This document shows, piece after piece, positions 20,447 through 34,086 of a DNA stretch of 64,000 bases. Where the stretch lies: positions 122,528 through 186,527 of the forward strand of contig NW_003546323.1 in assembly GCF_000090795.2 (NCBI RefSeq), given 5' to 3'. This stretch comes from Amphimedon queenslandica. Lineage: Eukaryota; Porifera; Demospongiae; Haplosclerida; Niphatidae. How positions within the stretch are numbered: position 1 is the first letter of the stretch; each line of letters starts with the position of its first letter. A model generated the notes under the pieces. That model searched no databases. It was not told the DNA's origin and worked only from the letters and a program-made list of their open reading frames with translations. Both the position numbers and the translations under genes were made by a program.

Positions 20447-22576
20447 ATGGCGGATGAAGAGGAAAATGACAGAGAATCAATTCTAGCTCATTTTCAAGTA
20501 TGGAATGCTATGAATTAATGTCCTTATACCTTTAATTGCTAGGAGGTAACTGGTATGACTGATTCTGATCAGTCCAGAAGGTTACTAGAGACTCATAACT
20601 GGAATCTTGAGTCATCTGTACAAGACGCCATAGCTATTCAAGAAACTGGCCAGCCTGTCTTTACAATGCCTCCTATGCAGCCCTTTCCCTCTCCCCCTCC
20701 ACCTGCAATATCATCAGAACTAAGATCAAGGTTGGGTGGATCATTACTTGTGATCTAAAAATAGAATCAATGTCAATTATGGGGTTGAGGTTTAGTTCTA
20801 TTATTAGACTATTATCCTGTTCTATTTATAGATCAAGAGGAGGGGCATTGGGTGGAGTAGAAGATGAAAGAGTCCTGAGGGCTGGAGGTAGTAGGACAAC
20901 AGGATGGTGGGAATGGCTAATGGGCTGGGCTTTCTTTCCGGTTCGTCTCATCATCTCAACAATCAATGAACTCACTCAATTGATACGTATGTACCCCTCT
21001 ACCAGCTCTTCTAATTAATGCCCACCTCTCAGTACAATTGTTTTTAGGTAACAGGCTGCCAGGTCCAGCTGCAGATCCACTGAGAGACGTCAGTGAGTTC
21101 ATTGCCCAGTTTCAGCGAGACTATAACTCTAATGTCCCGTTTATGGATTCCAGCTACGGAGATGTAATTATTATTAATTATAGTTGTAATAATTAATTAT
21201 TTAGTAAATAACTGGTTCCTTTTCTTCCTCTATAGGCTCTTGAGGTAGCTAAGAAAGAGTTAAAATTTCTCCTTGTTTATCTTCACTCGGCAGGACACGA
21301 AGACACGCCCACTTTCTGCCGGTTAGTAAAACATTAATTAATTGTTTATTGTTGTTGTTTATTGTTGTTGTTTATTGTTGTTTTATTGTAGTGAGGTGCT
21401 TGCTAGCGAAGAGTTCCATTTATTTCTAATTGCAAAGAATATCTTGTTGTTTGGAGTTGACGTCAATAGCGAGGAAGGAGCTCGTGTCTCATACATACTA
21501 AGAGAAAGCAGGTATCCATTTCTCTCTCTTATTATGCTAAGAGGATCAAGAATGACTGTAGTGGGCAGGTTTGAAGGTAAATTTAACAAATTTTTATAAT
21601 TTCCCCCTTAATTTTTTTAATTTTGAGATTTGCCCATTAAAAATTTTGTCACTAATAAAGTGCCTCTTTCTTTTTATTTTATTTGATTATTACAAATTTA
21701 GGCTACACAGCATTGCCTAGTCTTATCGACAGGTTAAATCAATTAATAATGATTAATGAGCCGGAGCTGATCGTCCTCCGAACTGAGAGGGAACAGCGGA
21801 CACTAGATCAACAGATTAGGAGAGAGCAGGAAGAAGAATATTTGAAATCTTTACAAGCTGATCAAGAAAAGGTAACCCCTTGATTTTAGTACATATCAAT
21901 TGCCTGTAGTCCACTTTTAATTGTGTGTGTGTGTTAGCTAATTTTTAGCATTTTTATGATGTTCTTGTTGTTTGGCTCTTCATTTTTAATGATATTATTA
22001 ATTTTTGTGTCACTTTAGTTTAGCATTTTTAGTGAGAGATCTCTTTCTATTTTTAGGCTCGTAAACGTGAAGAAGAGCAGCAGCGAGCCCGAGAGAAAGA
22101 AGAGAGAGAAAGAATGAGAGAAATGGAAGAAGAAAAGAACAGAAAAGTAATTGTTATAGCCTCCTTCCTTTCTCCCTCTCTCTCTCTTTCGTTAACTCGT
22201 TTCTTCTTTTCTGTAGCAATTCCTATTAGAGAAAGAGATGAGAAGAAATCGCTTGCCACCAGAGCCAGTGTCCGATTCTGACGCAATACATTTTGTGATT
22301 CGGTTACCTAATAGTACTAGGCTGGAAAGGAAATTTAGTCCAAGCGACCTTTTACAAGTATATCATTTTCATCTTGTAGTCATTATTATTCTTTTTATTT
22401 TAAATCAGTCGCTATATGATTTAGTGTACTCACACGAAGATATTAACGAGAGGTTCGTACTGGTTAGCAATTATCCACGTCAAGAAGTAGTCTGCAATGA
22501 AGATGGAGGTCCAAGTTTGGATGCACTAAATCTCGGAAAGAAATGTCTCCTGTTTGTCCAATATAACACTGATTAG
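20447..22576 (+). CDS. FAF2: FAF2/UBXD8, UBA-UAS-UBX protein of ER-associated degradation
   Basis: Ten exons keep phase: 20447-20497, 20543-20730, 20832-20986, 21048-21163, 21236-21321, 21392-21576, 21702-21871, 22057-22146, 22217-22357 and 22409-22576. They give 449 residues, against 445 in human. FAF2 sits in the ER and lipid-droplet membrane and recruits p97/VCP to ubiquitinated clients. In order there are a UBA domain (about 14-55, with HNWNLESSVQDAI), a Pro-rich linker, and a hydrophobic hairpin (GWWEWLMGWAFFPVRLIIST). A thioredoxin-like UAS domain (LKFLLVYLHSAGHED, MTVVGRFEG) comes next. A Glu/Arg-rich coiled coil (about 295-345) and a C-terminal UBX domain (FVIRLPNSTRLERKF) complete it. 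Order and length match the vertebrate protein throughout. Confidence 0.97.
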
Positions 22577-22782
22577 AATATTATAATTCATGATACATCT
22601 ATGATAATCATTAATAATTATTGTTGTCATAATAAAAATATAAAATTATTATTATTAGCAACACTGAATGACGCCTCTTTCTAAATAATGAAGATACCAC
22701 TGCAGATAACACAAGAATACAAACTATACAGGAACAAAAATACCTAATATATTAACAGCAAATTAAAGTCTTCCATTGTCTC

Positions 22783-24319
<1,537 letters not shown>

Positions 24320-24543
24320 CTTCTCTCACTTCAGAACTGGCAATCTTGCAGCATTTACATAAAATCTTATACTCACACTATCAGTAGTTATTTAACTATA
24401 ACTAATTAGTAGTTAGTTAACCATTAAAATAGTTAGATAACTGACTATGATAATTATTAATTATTGAGTAATGAGCCACACCCATAAACTTTCTATTTTA
24501 GTGGGCCTGTATTGATAATAATAGGGACAAGATCAAGGAGAAA
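24320..24543. promoter_or_regulatory. Divergent promoter region, cathepsin / TXNDC16-like
   Basis: 224 bp separate two start codons pointing away from each other. The sequence is AT-rich and contains repeated TTAGTTA/TAGTTAG words around 24390-24440. Confidence 0.45.
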
Positions 24544-24831
24544 ATGCTTAAAATCCTTTCATTGCTGTTCTCTCTGTCTCTGTTAGCGAGAGGAGCAGAT
24601 CTGGGAGTGTCAATTACATTCTGTATAGAATCTTCAAGTAATGATATTAAATATAAAGTAAAATATTTTTAAAACATTTTCCATGCATCATATGCAGTTG
24701 GAGAGTGGCGTCATGACATAACTAGTGCACTCGAAGGCTCTTCAGTATATTCAATAGGAGAAGTATGAGGAATAGCATCATCATCATCATCATCATCATT
24801 ATTATTGTTATTATTATTATTATTATTATTA

Positions 24832-24904
<73 letters not shown>

Positions 24905-27624
24905 TTTTAACTGTAGAACAGCTGCAATATTGAGACCATCACTCCTACAGTCCTGATAGTTGGTCCTCAAAAAGACAGGCTACTCGTTGAAATGCAACCA
25001 CATGAAAGGAGAGACTCCTTCACTAACAGAATAATAAGGTTAATGTGGATATTGGCAATGTGAAAGTGTACTCTAGAATTCTCTAAACAATAACAGAATG
25101 GTGGCATCTTATCGAGTTCACATGCCAACTGACTCAAAGCAGTTTGATAAACTCATTGATGCTACTAAAGACACTGTAGTGGCCTATAGCATTGGAGAAG
25201 ACTCACCTGGTCAGTAGAATATTAAATGATAATGATACTGGTGTATTAATGAGCTTGTGGGGCTCTTGGATTTTAATGTAATGGTGTTTATGCTAACAAG
25301 GAAAAAGGAATATAAACTAATAAAATAAATATATAATATTTATATAATTATATATTTTAGACATAAATAAATAAATAAATAAATAAATAATAAATTTAGG
25401 ATAAGAATAAATACTAATATTATATTAGAAGGCACCTAATGTCAGGATTAACCCATATACTATATGTATTTATAATATTTTCTATAGAATATAACACATT
25501 CTGTCATGCTGTGCTATCAAATGAGGTCCCAAGTTCCATTGAGATTCTAGTTGTGGGACAGTCCCGGCTCTTATCACCTCATATGCAGTCTTCGGTCAGA
25601 GACAACTTTCACTTTTGGGTTGTGTCTGAAGGAAAATGGACTGAGCTTCACTTACTGAGGCATCACTCGCCAATGACACTAGAGGCAAAGAAAGAGATAA
25701 TTAGTTTCATTAGAAGACTCTCCTATCCTGCAATAGTAAGCACTACACCTCTCTCTCTCTCTCTCTCTTTCTCTGTCTCTGTCTCTGTCTCTTTCTCTTT
25801 GTGTCTCATTAATTAAGAAATTCATTGCCCTCCAATTTATGCTCACTCTGTCATGCTACTCTTTTAATATTGTATTTTATTTTCATTCCAGCTGCAATAC
25901 TCCCCCGGGAGTATTGAGAGGACGTACAAGGATTCAGGGTTGTCCTATGTGTTGGTGTTTCATCATGAGACTCAGCTCAAGGAGATACTAAATGAGTATG
26001 TCACTGAACTCTCTCAAACTTTCAGGCCGCACTTTGCATTCATCACAATAAATGGGTAAGGCAATGTTGCTTGATTAAACTTAAATTGATTAATAACATG
26101 CACAATTTTTGTCGTAACTTAATAATTTGTAGCTCAAATGTTATATGCGTATCAAAAAAATTAATAAAAATTTGGGTTAATATTGGAACCATTTTTTTGA
26201 AAAAACCACGAGCTATTTCATATTAAATTTATTATTCTGTTTGTGTGTGTTATAGTGACAAGTACGAAGAGAAGATGTCACAATATTATTTAAATATGTT
26301 GACTAACCTCCCATACATAATTATACAGGAACCTGATCAAGTAAGAATTTAATAAGCCCCGTTTACACTTACCGGTAATTGTGTCCACACCTAACTGTGG
26401 TTGAATCGGTTTACAATGCTACATTGCATACATGATGCAGCTGCTTCAGTACTTGAACAGGTTTGATTATCTCAAACCACCTCCTGAGGTGGTTTGAGAT
26501 AGTCAGTTTAAACCGCATTGAAATTGTCCACACGTAAACTGATTTATTTCTAAACTGGTTTCAACCGCTTTAAGGGCATAGTGTAAATGGGGCTATAATT
26601 ATTATTATTATTATTTCTTTTCATTTTTAAGAATGATGGAGTACACATTAACAGCCAATACATTGACTATACTTTGGAGAGTCTTACCAATTTATTGAAA
26701 TCATTAATTAATCCTGACCATCATGTTAGAGGTACAATAATAATAATAATAGTAATTATTATTAATATTATTATGTAGAGGGTGTAACTAATAGAGAGGA
26801 CATTTCATTTGCAGTGATTCACTCATCTCAACTGTCAGCTCTGAGAGATGTTGAATCTCCAGTGATAGCAATACTTTGCAATCAAGGTACACTTGCTGTA
26901 ACTGTCACCATCATAATGAGCTACTGCAGGCAGTAAAGAAGTAGATGAGTACCAGCAGATATTGAAGAAGGCAATTAATGAAGTTCATGATATCAGAGAG
27001 AGATTATTATCATTCATAGTAGAGACTGAAGATATTCAAGATGTCAAAATGCTCGGAGTAAATAAATAAAACATAATTATAATTAATAATTTAATTTCCA
27101 TTGCAGGCGACTGTGTTACCGACTGTTTTAATTAAATACTATCAGTCTCATCATTTTGAAGTCCCTAAGCTGGTTGGAATAAACTTGTTAGAACTGATAG
27201 AATTAATGACTGCCTTGGCTAAAGGGTAAGCAGGACGACACAATGTTACATCTTATACTCTGTGTGACTGCCATTTTTTAAATTCTTCACTTACGTGAGG
27301 CGAATAAAAAATTAATGGTTAATGATATATTTTAGAATAATATTTATTCCTTTCATTGTTTCCTTGTTATGCACTGGGTTTGATAACAATGAAACAATAA
27401 CTTTAATTTATATAATCAATCTTGTTGTTGTTGTTTATTATTGTTGTTGTTGTTGTTTTTTTTTTGTTATTGTAGGACTAGGAATGATGATCCTAATGAA
27501 CATTATTCTTCTTCACTTTATGAAGACACTTCACATGATTTGAAGCAATTCTGTATGATATGACATATTGTCTTTTGCTATAATAATCCTCTCTCTCTCT
27601 CCCTCCCTCTCTTTCTCTCCCTCC

Positions 27625-27655
<31 letters not shown>

Positions 27656-29270
27656 TCTCTTTATGGTCTCTCATTAGATGATTCTTTTCCTGTCCTAAGA
27701 GAAGATGAAACTGCTGGTCACTTGTATGGCTACACAACAGCCGGGCCACTTCCTCTGCTAACTTCAGACAATGTTACCTCATTCACTGAATCAACTAATC
27801 CAGCAGTAATAGGATTCTTCCTTCCTTGTAAGACTTTATGTTATTTAACATTAACATAATAATAATATGATATGCTATGGACACATATGATGCGTACATA
27901 TGATACTGTCCTATCTTAAAATGATCACTATCTCTTTGATTATCGATTTCCTTTTGTTCTTTTTTCTTCTTCCTTTCTCTCCCTCTCTCTCTCTCTCTTG
28001 CTCTCTCTCCTCAGATTGCCTCCAATGCAGACCAATGCTGCTACACTTGATAGATTTTTATGAAGAAAAGGAAGAAAATGGTATATAACTTGTACATGTA
28101 TGTACGTACGTCTGTCTGGATGTGTACAAAGATGTGATTATTGGGAATTTTGATTAAAATATTATTCAATTATCTTTTATAGTCCAGGTGGGAGTTGTAA
28201 ATTGCGCCGCTTATACGGACGTATGTTCATTCTTTGACATTTCTATTTATCCTACGGTCAAGATAAGGTTTGATCTAATTCCATCAATTATACACTCTAT
28301 TTGAAGTATACTTTAGAAAAGAAGGAGAAAATAATTGGCGGACATTTGAAGGAATTTTTACTACGAAAAGTCTAACAGCTGCACTCAACGGAACTACAGG
28401 CGCTACAGCAGTGGGTTATATAGAGCTTATAATTTTATTTTACATATTTTTTTAAATAGAAGAGAGAGTTAGATGTGGCTAGTCTGTTACAAGTAGACAT
28501 GTCTTCTTCCATTTCGATATATTTCACGTCAAGTTATAAACTCACTGGTTTTGAAGAGAGGATTATAAATGAGATTAAAAGACAAAAGATTTACTGGATC
28601 AACATGTAAGATCCTCAAAGCATATAAAGACATTTCCTCTCTCTTTTCTCTTTTAGTAATAAAAGACCTAATTTACTAGAAAAGTTAGCAGGTGCAAATT
28701 TCTACCCGTGTATTTTACACATTGATTATAACCAGGTACACTGCACACACACACACACACACGCACACACACACACACACTGACACAGCGTCATTCTAAT
28801 TGTAGTAAAGCAGGACATGTCAATAGTGGTTGACATGTTTACTCTCCCGGTGGGAGTAGTGGAGAATGTTAACTATTCCCCAGTTGTATAAATTTCCTCC
28901 TTTTTTTTACAATTGCAGAAAATTGTTTACCACCTAAGCATTGAGACAGCAACCAAACTCAGTGACATTGATAACTTTCTGCTTAACATAGAGAAAGGGA
29001 AACAACCAATATACAGTCAGTACTGTTGATTGTTTGTCATTGTTACTACTACCACACATTAAACATTCTACTATAGAAACTCTTGGAACTGTGGCGTGGT
29101 TGCCATCAAAGCCACGCATACATTTCCCTAGTCAAGCCTTTAAAGAGATGAGGAAAGTTAAAGAGACACGGAAATCAAGAGACGAATATGAACAGCCTCC
29201 TCCTCCTCCACCTGCTACTTCTGATCCGCATGAAGACAAACATCATATGCCATCTCATAATGAACTTTGA
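24544..29270 (+). CDS. Multi-thioredoxin-fold ER-lumen protein, TXNDC16-like
   Basis: Twenty exons keep phase; the first is 24544-24637, the last 29077-29270. Others include 25488-25735, 25892-26055, 27678-27827, 28015-28080, 28183-28267 and 28460-28605. Together they give about 765 residues. A signal peptide (MLKILSLLFSLSLLARGA) opens it. Repeated thioredoxin-like folds follow. The clearest is VIGFFLPYCLQCRPMLLHLI with VGVVNCAAYTDVCSFFDISIYPTVKI, where the CLQC may be a redox pair. The last four residues, HNEL, fit the KDEL-type ER-retrieval pattern. Length, the single clear thioredoxin domain two-thirds along, and the C-terminal layout resemble vertebrate TXNDC16 (ERp90). Sequence similarity seen by eye is modest, so another PDI-related protein is possible. 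One intron carries a TIR element. Confidence 0.75.
24775..24903 (+). repeat. ATC/ATT microsatellite
   Basis: ATC triplets grade into a long ATT run with occasional ATATT steps. It ends 13 bp before the acceptor of exon 3 of the TXNDC16-like gene, in transcript sense. Confidence 0.93.
26355..26594. mobile_element. MITE-like element with terminal inverted repeats
   Basis: The ends are AGCCCCGTTTACACT and, reverse-complemented, AGCCCCATTTACACT, 240 bp apart. The interior holds a perfect palindrome: arms ATCTCAAACCACCTC and GAGGTGGTTTGAGAT with a 2-bp centre (about 26473-26504). There is no coding capacity. The target duplication is unclear because both flanks are AT-rich. It sits in an intron of the TXNDC16-like gene. 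I cannot assign the superfamily. Confidence 0.75.
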
Positions 29271-30189
29271 TTATAAAGAGAGAGAGGGAAAGAGAGAGAA
29301 TATAAGATAGACAGGTGTGTCTTTAACATTTCTATATAATTTTCAGCCCTGTTGCACACGGCAAATTGATTTTTCGTACAAACTTGAGAGTAAGATTAAT
29401 GTCGCTGATCAATGCTCTCCTACTACATGCATTTGAGGGTTAACTGGGTTCAATGCCACAGTGTATAAGAAGAATGTTGTATTGGTTGGTCCCTAATTAG
29501 TTTAGTGAGTTATATTTACTTATGCTGTTAATTTGTAGACTAAATACAGTTAGCAGCAGCAAATTCTTTTTTAGTCGTAACAGTCTCCAATTACTGCAAC
29601 TCCTGATGATCGTAGCCATGTTGTTGTATCAATTTGGCTCTGCTAATCTTGAGCATTTTCTTCTGTACAACAGAACAGCTTAAAGTATCTATTACTAGAT
29701 GCTGTACTCCAAATACTATTGGCAGTGAAAGGATGTACTTGTACAGTTACAATCAAGCAAGAAGAACATACTATACCTACATGTACATGATGATATGTGC
29801 CTGGCTTGCAAAACCTGTTCTTTAATCTGGTATTCAACACTTTTTAAATTAGATAAGGATTTCCTGAGCTGTCTAGCCACAAAACTCAGGTTGAAATAAC
29901 AATAAGAATTATAAGAATAATAATAACAATTACAGTATTTTCATTAATATGAAATACATAGAATACATATAAAAAATTGGTGACAAGGTTAGGGGTTGTA
30001 TGTTACAGACATTACAAATATTTGCATGGCATTACACCTTTTAAGTGAGTCGGACATTATTACTCATACAAAATAGCTGCACGAGAGAGAGAGAGAGAGA
30101 GAGAGAAGGATTGTCGTGATAATGCATCGAGTCTGCAATAAAGTCATTATGCTTGAAGATTATGAATACAAGAGGCCGCCACTTTAGAT
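29271..30189. other. Intergenic stretch between convergent genes
   Basis: AT-rich, with no supported gene. It holds an AG run after the stop (29278-29300) and a (GA)n run at about 30083-30107. Short open frames at 29634-29840 on both strands look accidental. Confidence 0.5.
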
Positions 30190-30484
30190 CTACTGCCTGA
30201 AGGAATCCAAGGTATGTTTCAGATCTTTATGCAAGTAGTTTCCATAAGAAGAGGTTCTGGCTCTGGCCAGAGGAGAGCTAGTAGCTACTGTCCCTGCAGT
30301 TGTAAAAGAGCTGCTTCTGGTCTTCCCTTCAACTACAAGGAAAAGGTGACACGTAAGGAGTACAAAGTGTCAATTGCTAGGCTATTAATGTACCTTGGTC
30401 CGTGGATAAAAGCTGTCTCCTGTTCTTTGGGCTCTCGAGGGAGCGGGTAGAGGTGTTTACTGCATAAAAAGGCACTGCGCTCAT
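30190..30484 (-). CDS. Small orphan protein, about 77 residues
   Basis: Two exons, 30394-30484 and 30190-30332, join in phase 1 across a 61-bp GT-AG intron. A further upstream segment to about 30567, with an acceptor (TTTCACAG), may be 5'UTR. The product starts MSAVPFYAVNTSTRSLESPK and ends LKHTLDSFRQ. It is basic and Ser/Thr/Arg-rich, with no signal peptide or membrane segment. I do not recognise the family. Support comes from kept phase, consensus splice sites and a stop soon after. Its start codon lies 234 bp from the divergent PAQR4-like gene. Confidence 0.45.
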
Positions 30485-30717
30485 CTCCTTGGTTCGACAA
30501 GTAGCTGCGCGTCTCCTTAAAGGCAGTAAAAGGCAGTGGAATCTGATGAAACAGCAATGGAGTTGGAGGAAACTGTGAAAGAGATTAACACTGTAGCTCG
30601 TGCTCAACACGTTAGAGCTAATGATAATTTTTGTTTATAAACATGAGGAGAAAATATTTCATTTAGAAAACATACGGTAAAGCTTATTTGACCCCTCCCC
30701 TCTCTTTTTAGGTCAAA

Positions 30718-31707
30718 ATGGCCTCCTCTTCAGAGGCAGGATCACAATTAGTGAAATTTAAAGCCCTCCCGACCCACCTTCAGTTCAACCCGTACATCAC
30801 CAGTGGCTATAGGAGGCCATTAGGTACAAGGGATTGCATGAAGAGCGTCTGTTATACTCACAACGAGTCTTTGAATATTTACAGTCATGGTAAGATAGTG
30901 TAGACACTTACATAAACTTCTTGTGTCTCTCCCTCTCAGCCTTTTTTGTCATCTTCTTCCTACTCTCATTCATCCAGTATGTCAGGGTATGGCAGTACAA
31001 CCAGAATCCAGTGGTATCTCTATTCATTCTCATTGATTACTTTGCCACTACTCTCCCATTTGGCTTGAGTGTCCTCTATCACACCTTCATGTGTCACAGC
31101 GGAGGCTACCCTGTCTACCTGGTGATGCTTAGGATCGACATTGCTGGTATTTGGCTCCTTGCAACGTTTGGAGAATTGGAAAATATTTATGTGACTTTGT
31201 ATTTTTATTCAATTTTAAGGACAGCAGGTAAGGACCATATTTCTAGCTCCTTTTCAAATCAAGCTGATGTTATTCATAACTATTTTACACAATTCAAGTT
31301 AACTTCATTCTCTTTTCTTTCTCTTTCTCTCTCTCTAAGGTATCTCGCTATATGTCATATTCTCCATTCTAATTTTTCATAATTTAATGTTCAACAACAA
31401 CAAGAAGACAAGGTCACTGCTGTTCACTTTCCAGTTTCTCCTTAGAGTACTAGTCATCATCATACGACTCTCACCTTATGGGTGTGGTCAAAAGCACTAT
31501 TATTTCATTGTCCTCGAGATATGTAATTCAGTGGGTGTGGTCATTAACGCATTACACATCCCTGAGAGATGGTTGGCAAATGTTAAGATGAATTATTTTT
31601 TAAATGGTCATACGATCATGCATTTTTTAATTCCTTTCGGTATAATTTTCGCAAGGCAAGGATTTCTTATTGATATGGAATGGCTTTTAGAGCAATCTCA
31701 ATCTTGA
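30718..31707 (+). CDS. PAQR4: PAQR4-like seven-transmembrane PAQR family protein
   Basis: Three exons, 30718-30889, 30940-31227 and 31340-31707, keep phase and give 275 residues. The N-terminal part matches PAQR4: LPTHLQFNPYITSGYR, then CYTHNESLNIYSH. Next come about seven hydrophobic segments (AFFVIFFLLSFIQYV, VVSLFILIDYFATTLPFGL, and so on). PAQR histidines and acids are in SVLYHTFMCH and, near the end, NGHTIMHFL; HIPERW is also typical. PAQR proteins act in Golgi/ER membranes as receptors or lipid hydrolases. PAQR4 is the best match by eye. It converges with LTV1, whose stop codon lies about 105 bp away. Confidence 0.9.
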
Positions 31708-31812
31708 TAATTTTGAACTCAATTTTGGTTAATTTTAGATCGTTTTAATTCATTTTAGTTCTATTTTATTTCACAAGTATTGTATTTATTTATTTATTTA
31801 TATTTTTTATTA

Positions 31813-33560
31813 TCAAATTAAAGATGTTTTTGGCGGATTATTTATTAATTGTTTTGTTAATTTCAACTCTTCTCTTTTAAATGTATCTCTGTTTGATTTC
31901 TTAATACTTCTTCTTTCCTAAAAATAACATTTTAAACAAACATAGTCAATATTACTGAACATCAACTTACTCTTCTTTCATTTTTAACCCCTCGCTTCCT
32001 TGCTTTCTTTTCTTCAGCACTTTCATTCTTGGGTCGTATTGTTACTATAAATAGAAAAAATTGTTACTATAAATAGAAAAAATTGTTACTATAAATAGAA
32101 AATATTGTTACCATAAATGGAGAACTATTGTTACTATAAATAGTAGAAAGGCTCAATAGAGTAATACATTAATCTGATTATTGTGCTTATAACTAACTTG
32201 CTCTTAGCTTTATTGTAGCTTCATTTGAATCACAGTCTGTACTCATACTCTCCTTCCTAGTCTGTTGTGTGTCGTGAATGATGAAATACCAAATGTACGA
32301 TAGTTTACTTTAGTTTGTTCGGAGGAGGGTACCTCGATGAGTGTAGGGTGATTGTATAAATTGGAATAAGTCGATAAAATGCTTTCACAGTCCCACCTCT
32401 CTCCTTCTCTCCCTCCACCTGCTTCCATCAACAGTTCCTCTTCACTTTCACTTTCGGAATATTCAATTTCGACTCTTTCAGAGTTTTGTGCTTTTTCAAG
32501 TCTAAGGATAAAAATAATAAATTAATGATTCCGAGTTCAAATTCTGGAGTTATGATTGTTTTTAAAAATGGGTCAATTTTTGAAAATACCCAAGGCTATA
32601 GCCCATGGTTTTTTCCAAAAAATGGCTCCGAAATCACCCCAAATTTTTATTACATTTTCTGATACATATTGATGTCCTTATGCTATGTAGAAAGTTTGAG
32701 GTGATTCCGACAAAGAATTTATGAGTTATGACCATTTAAAAAAACGGGTCAATTTTTGAAAAATACCCAAGGCTATAGCCCATGGTTTTTTCAAAAAAAT
32801 GGCTCCAAAATCACCCCAAATTTTTATTAGATTTTCTGATACATATTGATGTCCTTATGCTATGTAGAAAGTTTGAGGTGATTCCGACAAAGAATTTATG
32901 AGTTATGACCATTTTAAAAAACGGGTCAATTTTTGAAAAATACCCAAGGCTATAGCCCATGGTTTTTTCAAAAAAATGGCTCCGAAATCACCCCAAATTT
33001 TTATTAGATTTTCTGATACATATTGATGTCCTTATGCTATGTAGAAAGTTTGAGGTGATTCCGACAAAGAATTTATGAGTTATGACCATTTTAAAAAACG
33101 GGTCAATTTTTGAAAAATACCCAAGGCTATTATAGCCCATGGTTTTTTCAAAAAAATGGCTCCGAAATCACCCAAAATTTTTATTAAATTTTCTGATACA
33201 TATTGATGTCCTTATGCTATGTAGAAAGTTTGAGGTGATTCCGACAAAGAATTTATGAGTTATGACCATTTAAAAAAACGGGTCAATTTTTGAAAAATAC
33301 CCAAGGCTATAGCCTTCACTTTTCTCCAAAAAATGACTCCAAGATCACTCTCAATAATTAATTTTCTGATAAAAATGCTTGACTCACTTTTTCCTCAATG
33401 ACTTGTGCTTAATATCAAACTCATCCATCGCAGTTTCCAGTAACATATTTTCAATTTCTCCAACTTCTTTACACTCTTCTGTCTCTTCTAAAGGACCAAT
33501 CTGATCATCATTGTATTCAACCATAAACTACATGTATATTTAATGATAATAATAATAAAC

Positions 33561-33596
<36 letters not shown>

Positions 33597-34025
33597 TATA
33601 TATAATTATATATAATATACAAATTCTAATGCTCATATCTTTTCTAACCTCTTCAAATCTTTCATCAAGCATACTTAATCCTGGAAAGAGAGAGAGGAAG
33701 AGAGTTACATGTAAGCTCAACATTTTAGTTTTATCAATGTCTGTTAATTCAATTAACATTACAGTACATTTATCTAATTAATTATTCATGGACGACACCT
33801 TCATTTCTCGGTACATCTGCTGACGTCATTGAATAACTAGTAAACCTTCCTCCTCCCTCTTCCTCCTCCTCCTCCTCCTCACTGCTGGAGCTGTACTCTC
33901 CCTCCATAGCTCCATCAAAATCCCCTCTACTCTTCCACCAAGGGATACCGTCATCAGTTGACTCACGTATGGAACTTTTATCATTCACGTATACCGGAAT
34001 ACCAGGCTCTCCTCCGTTCGCCTTT

Positions 34026-34086
<61 letters not shown>

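Noticed and set aside
22238-22576. Continuous open frame through FAF2 exons 9 and 10
   Set aside because: The middle reads through a 51-bp intron that happens to lack a stop; the FAF2 family fits the spliced form.
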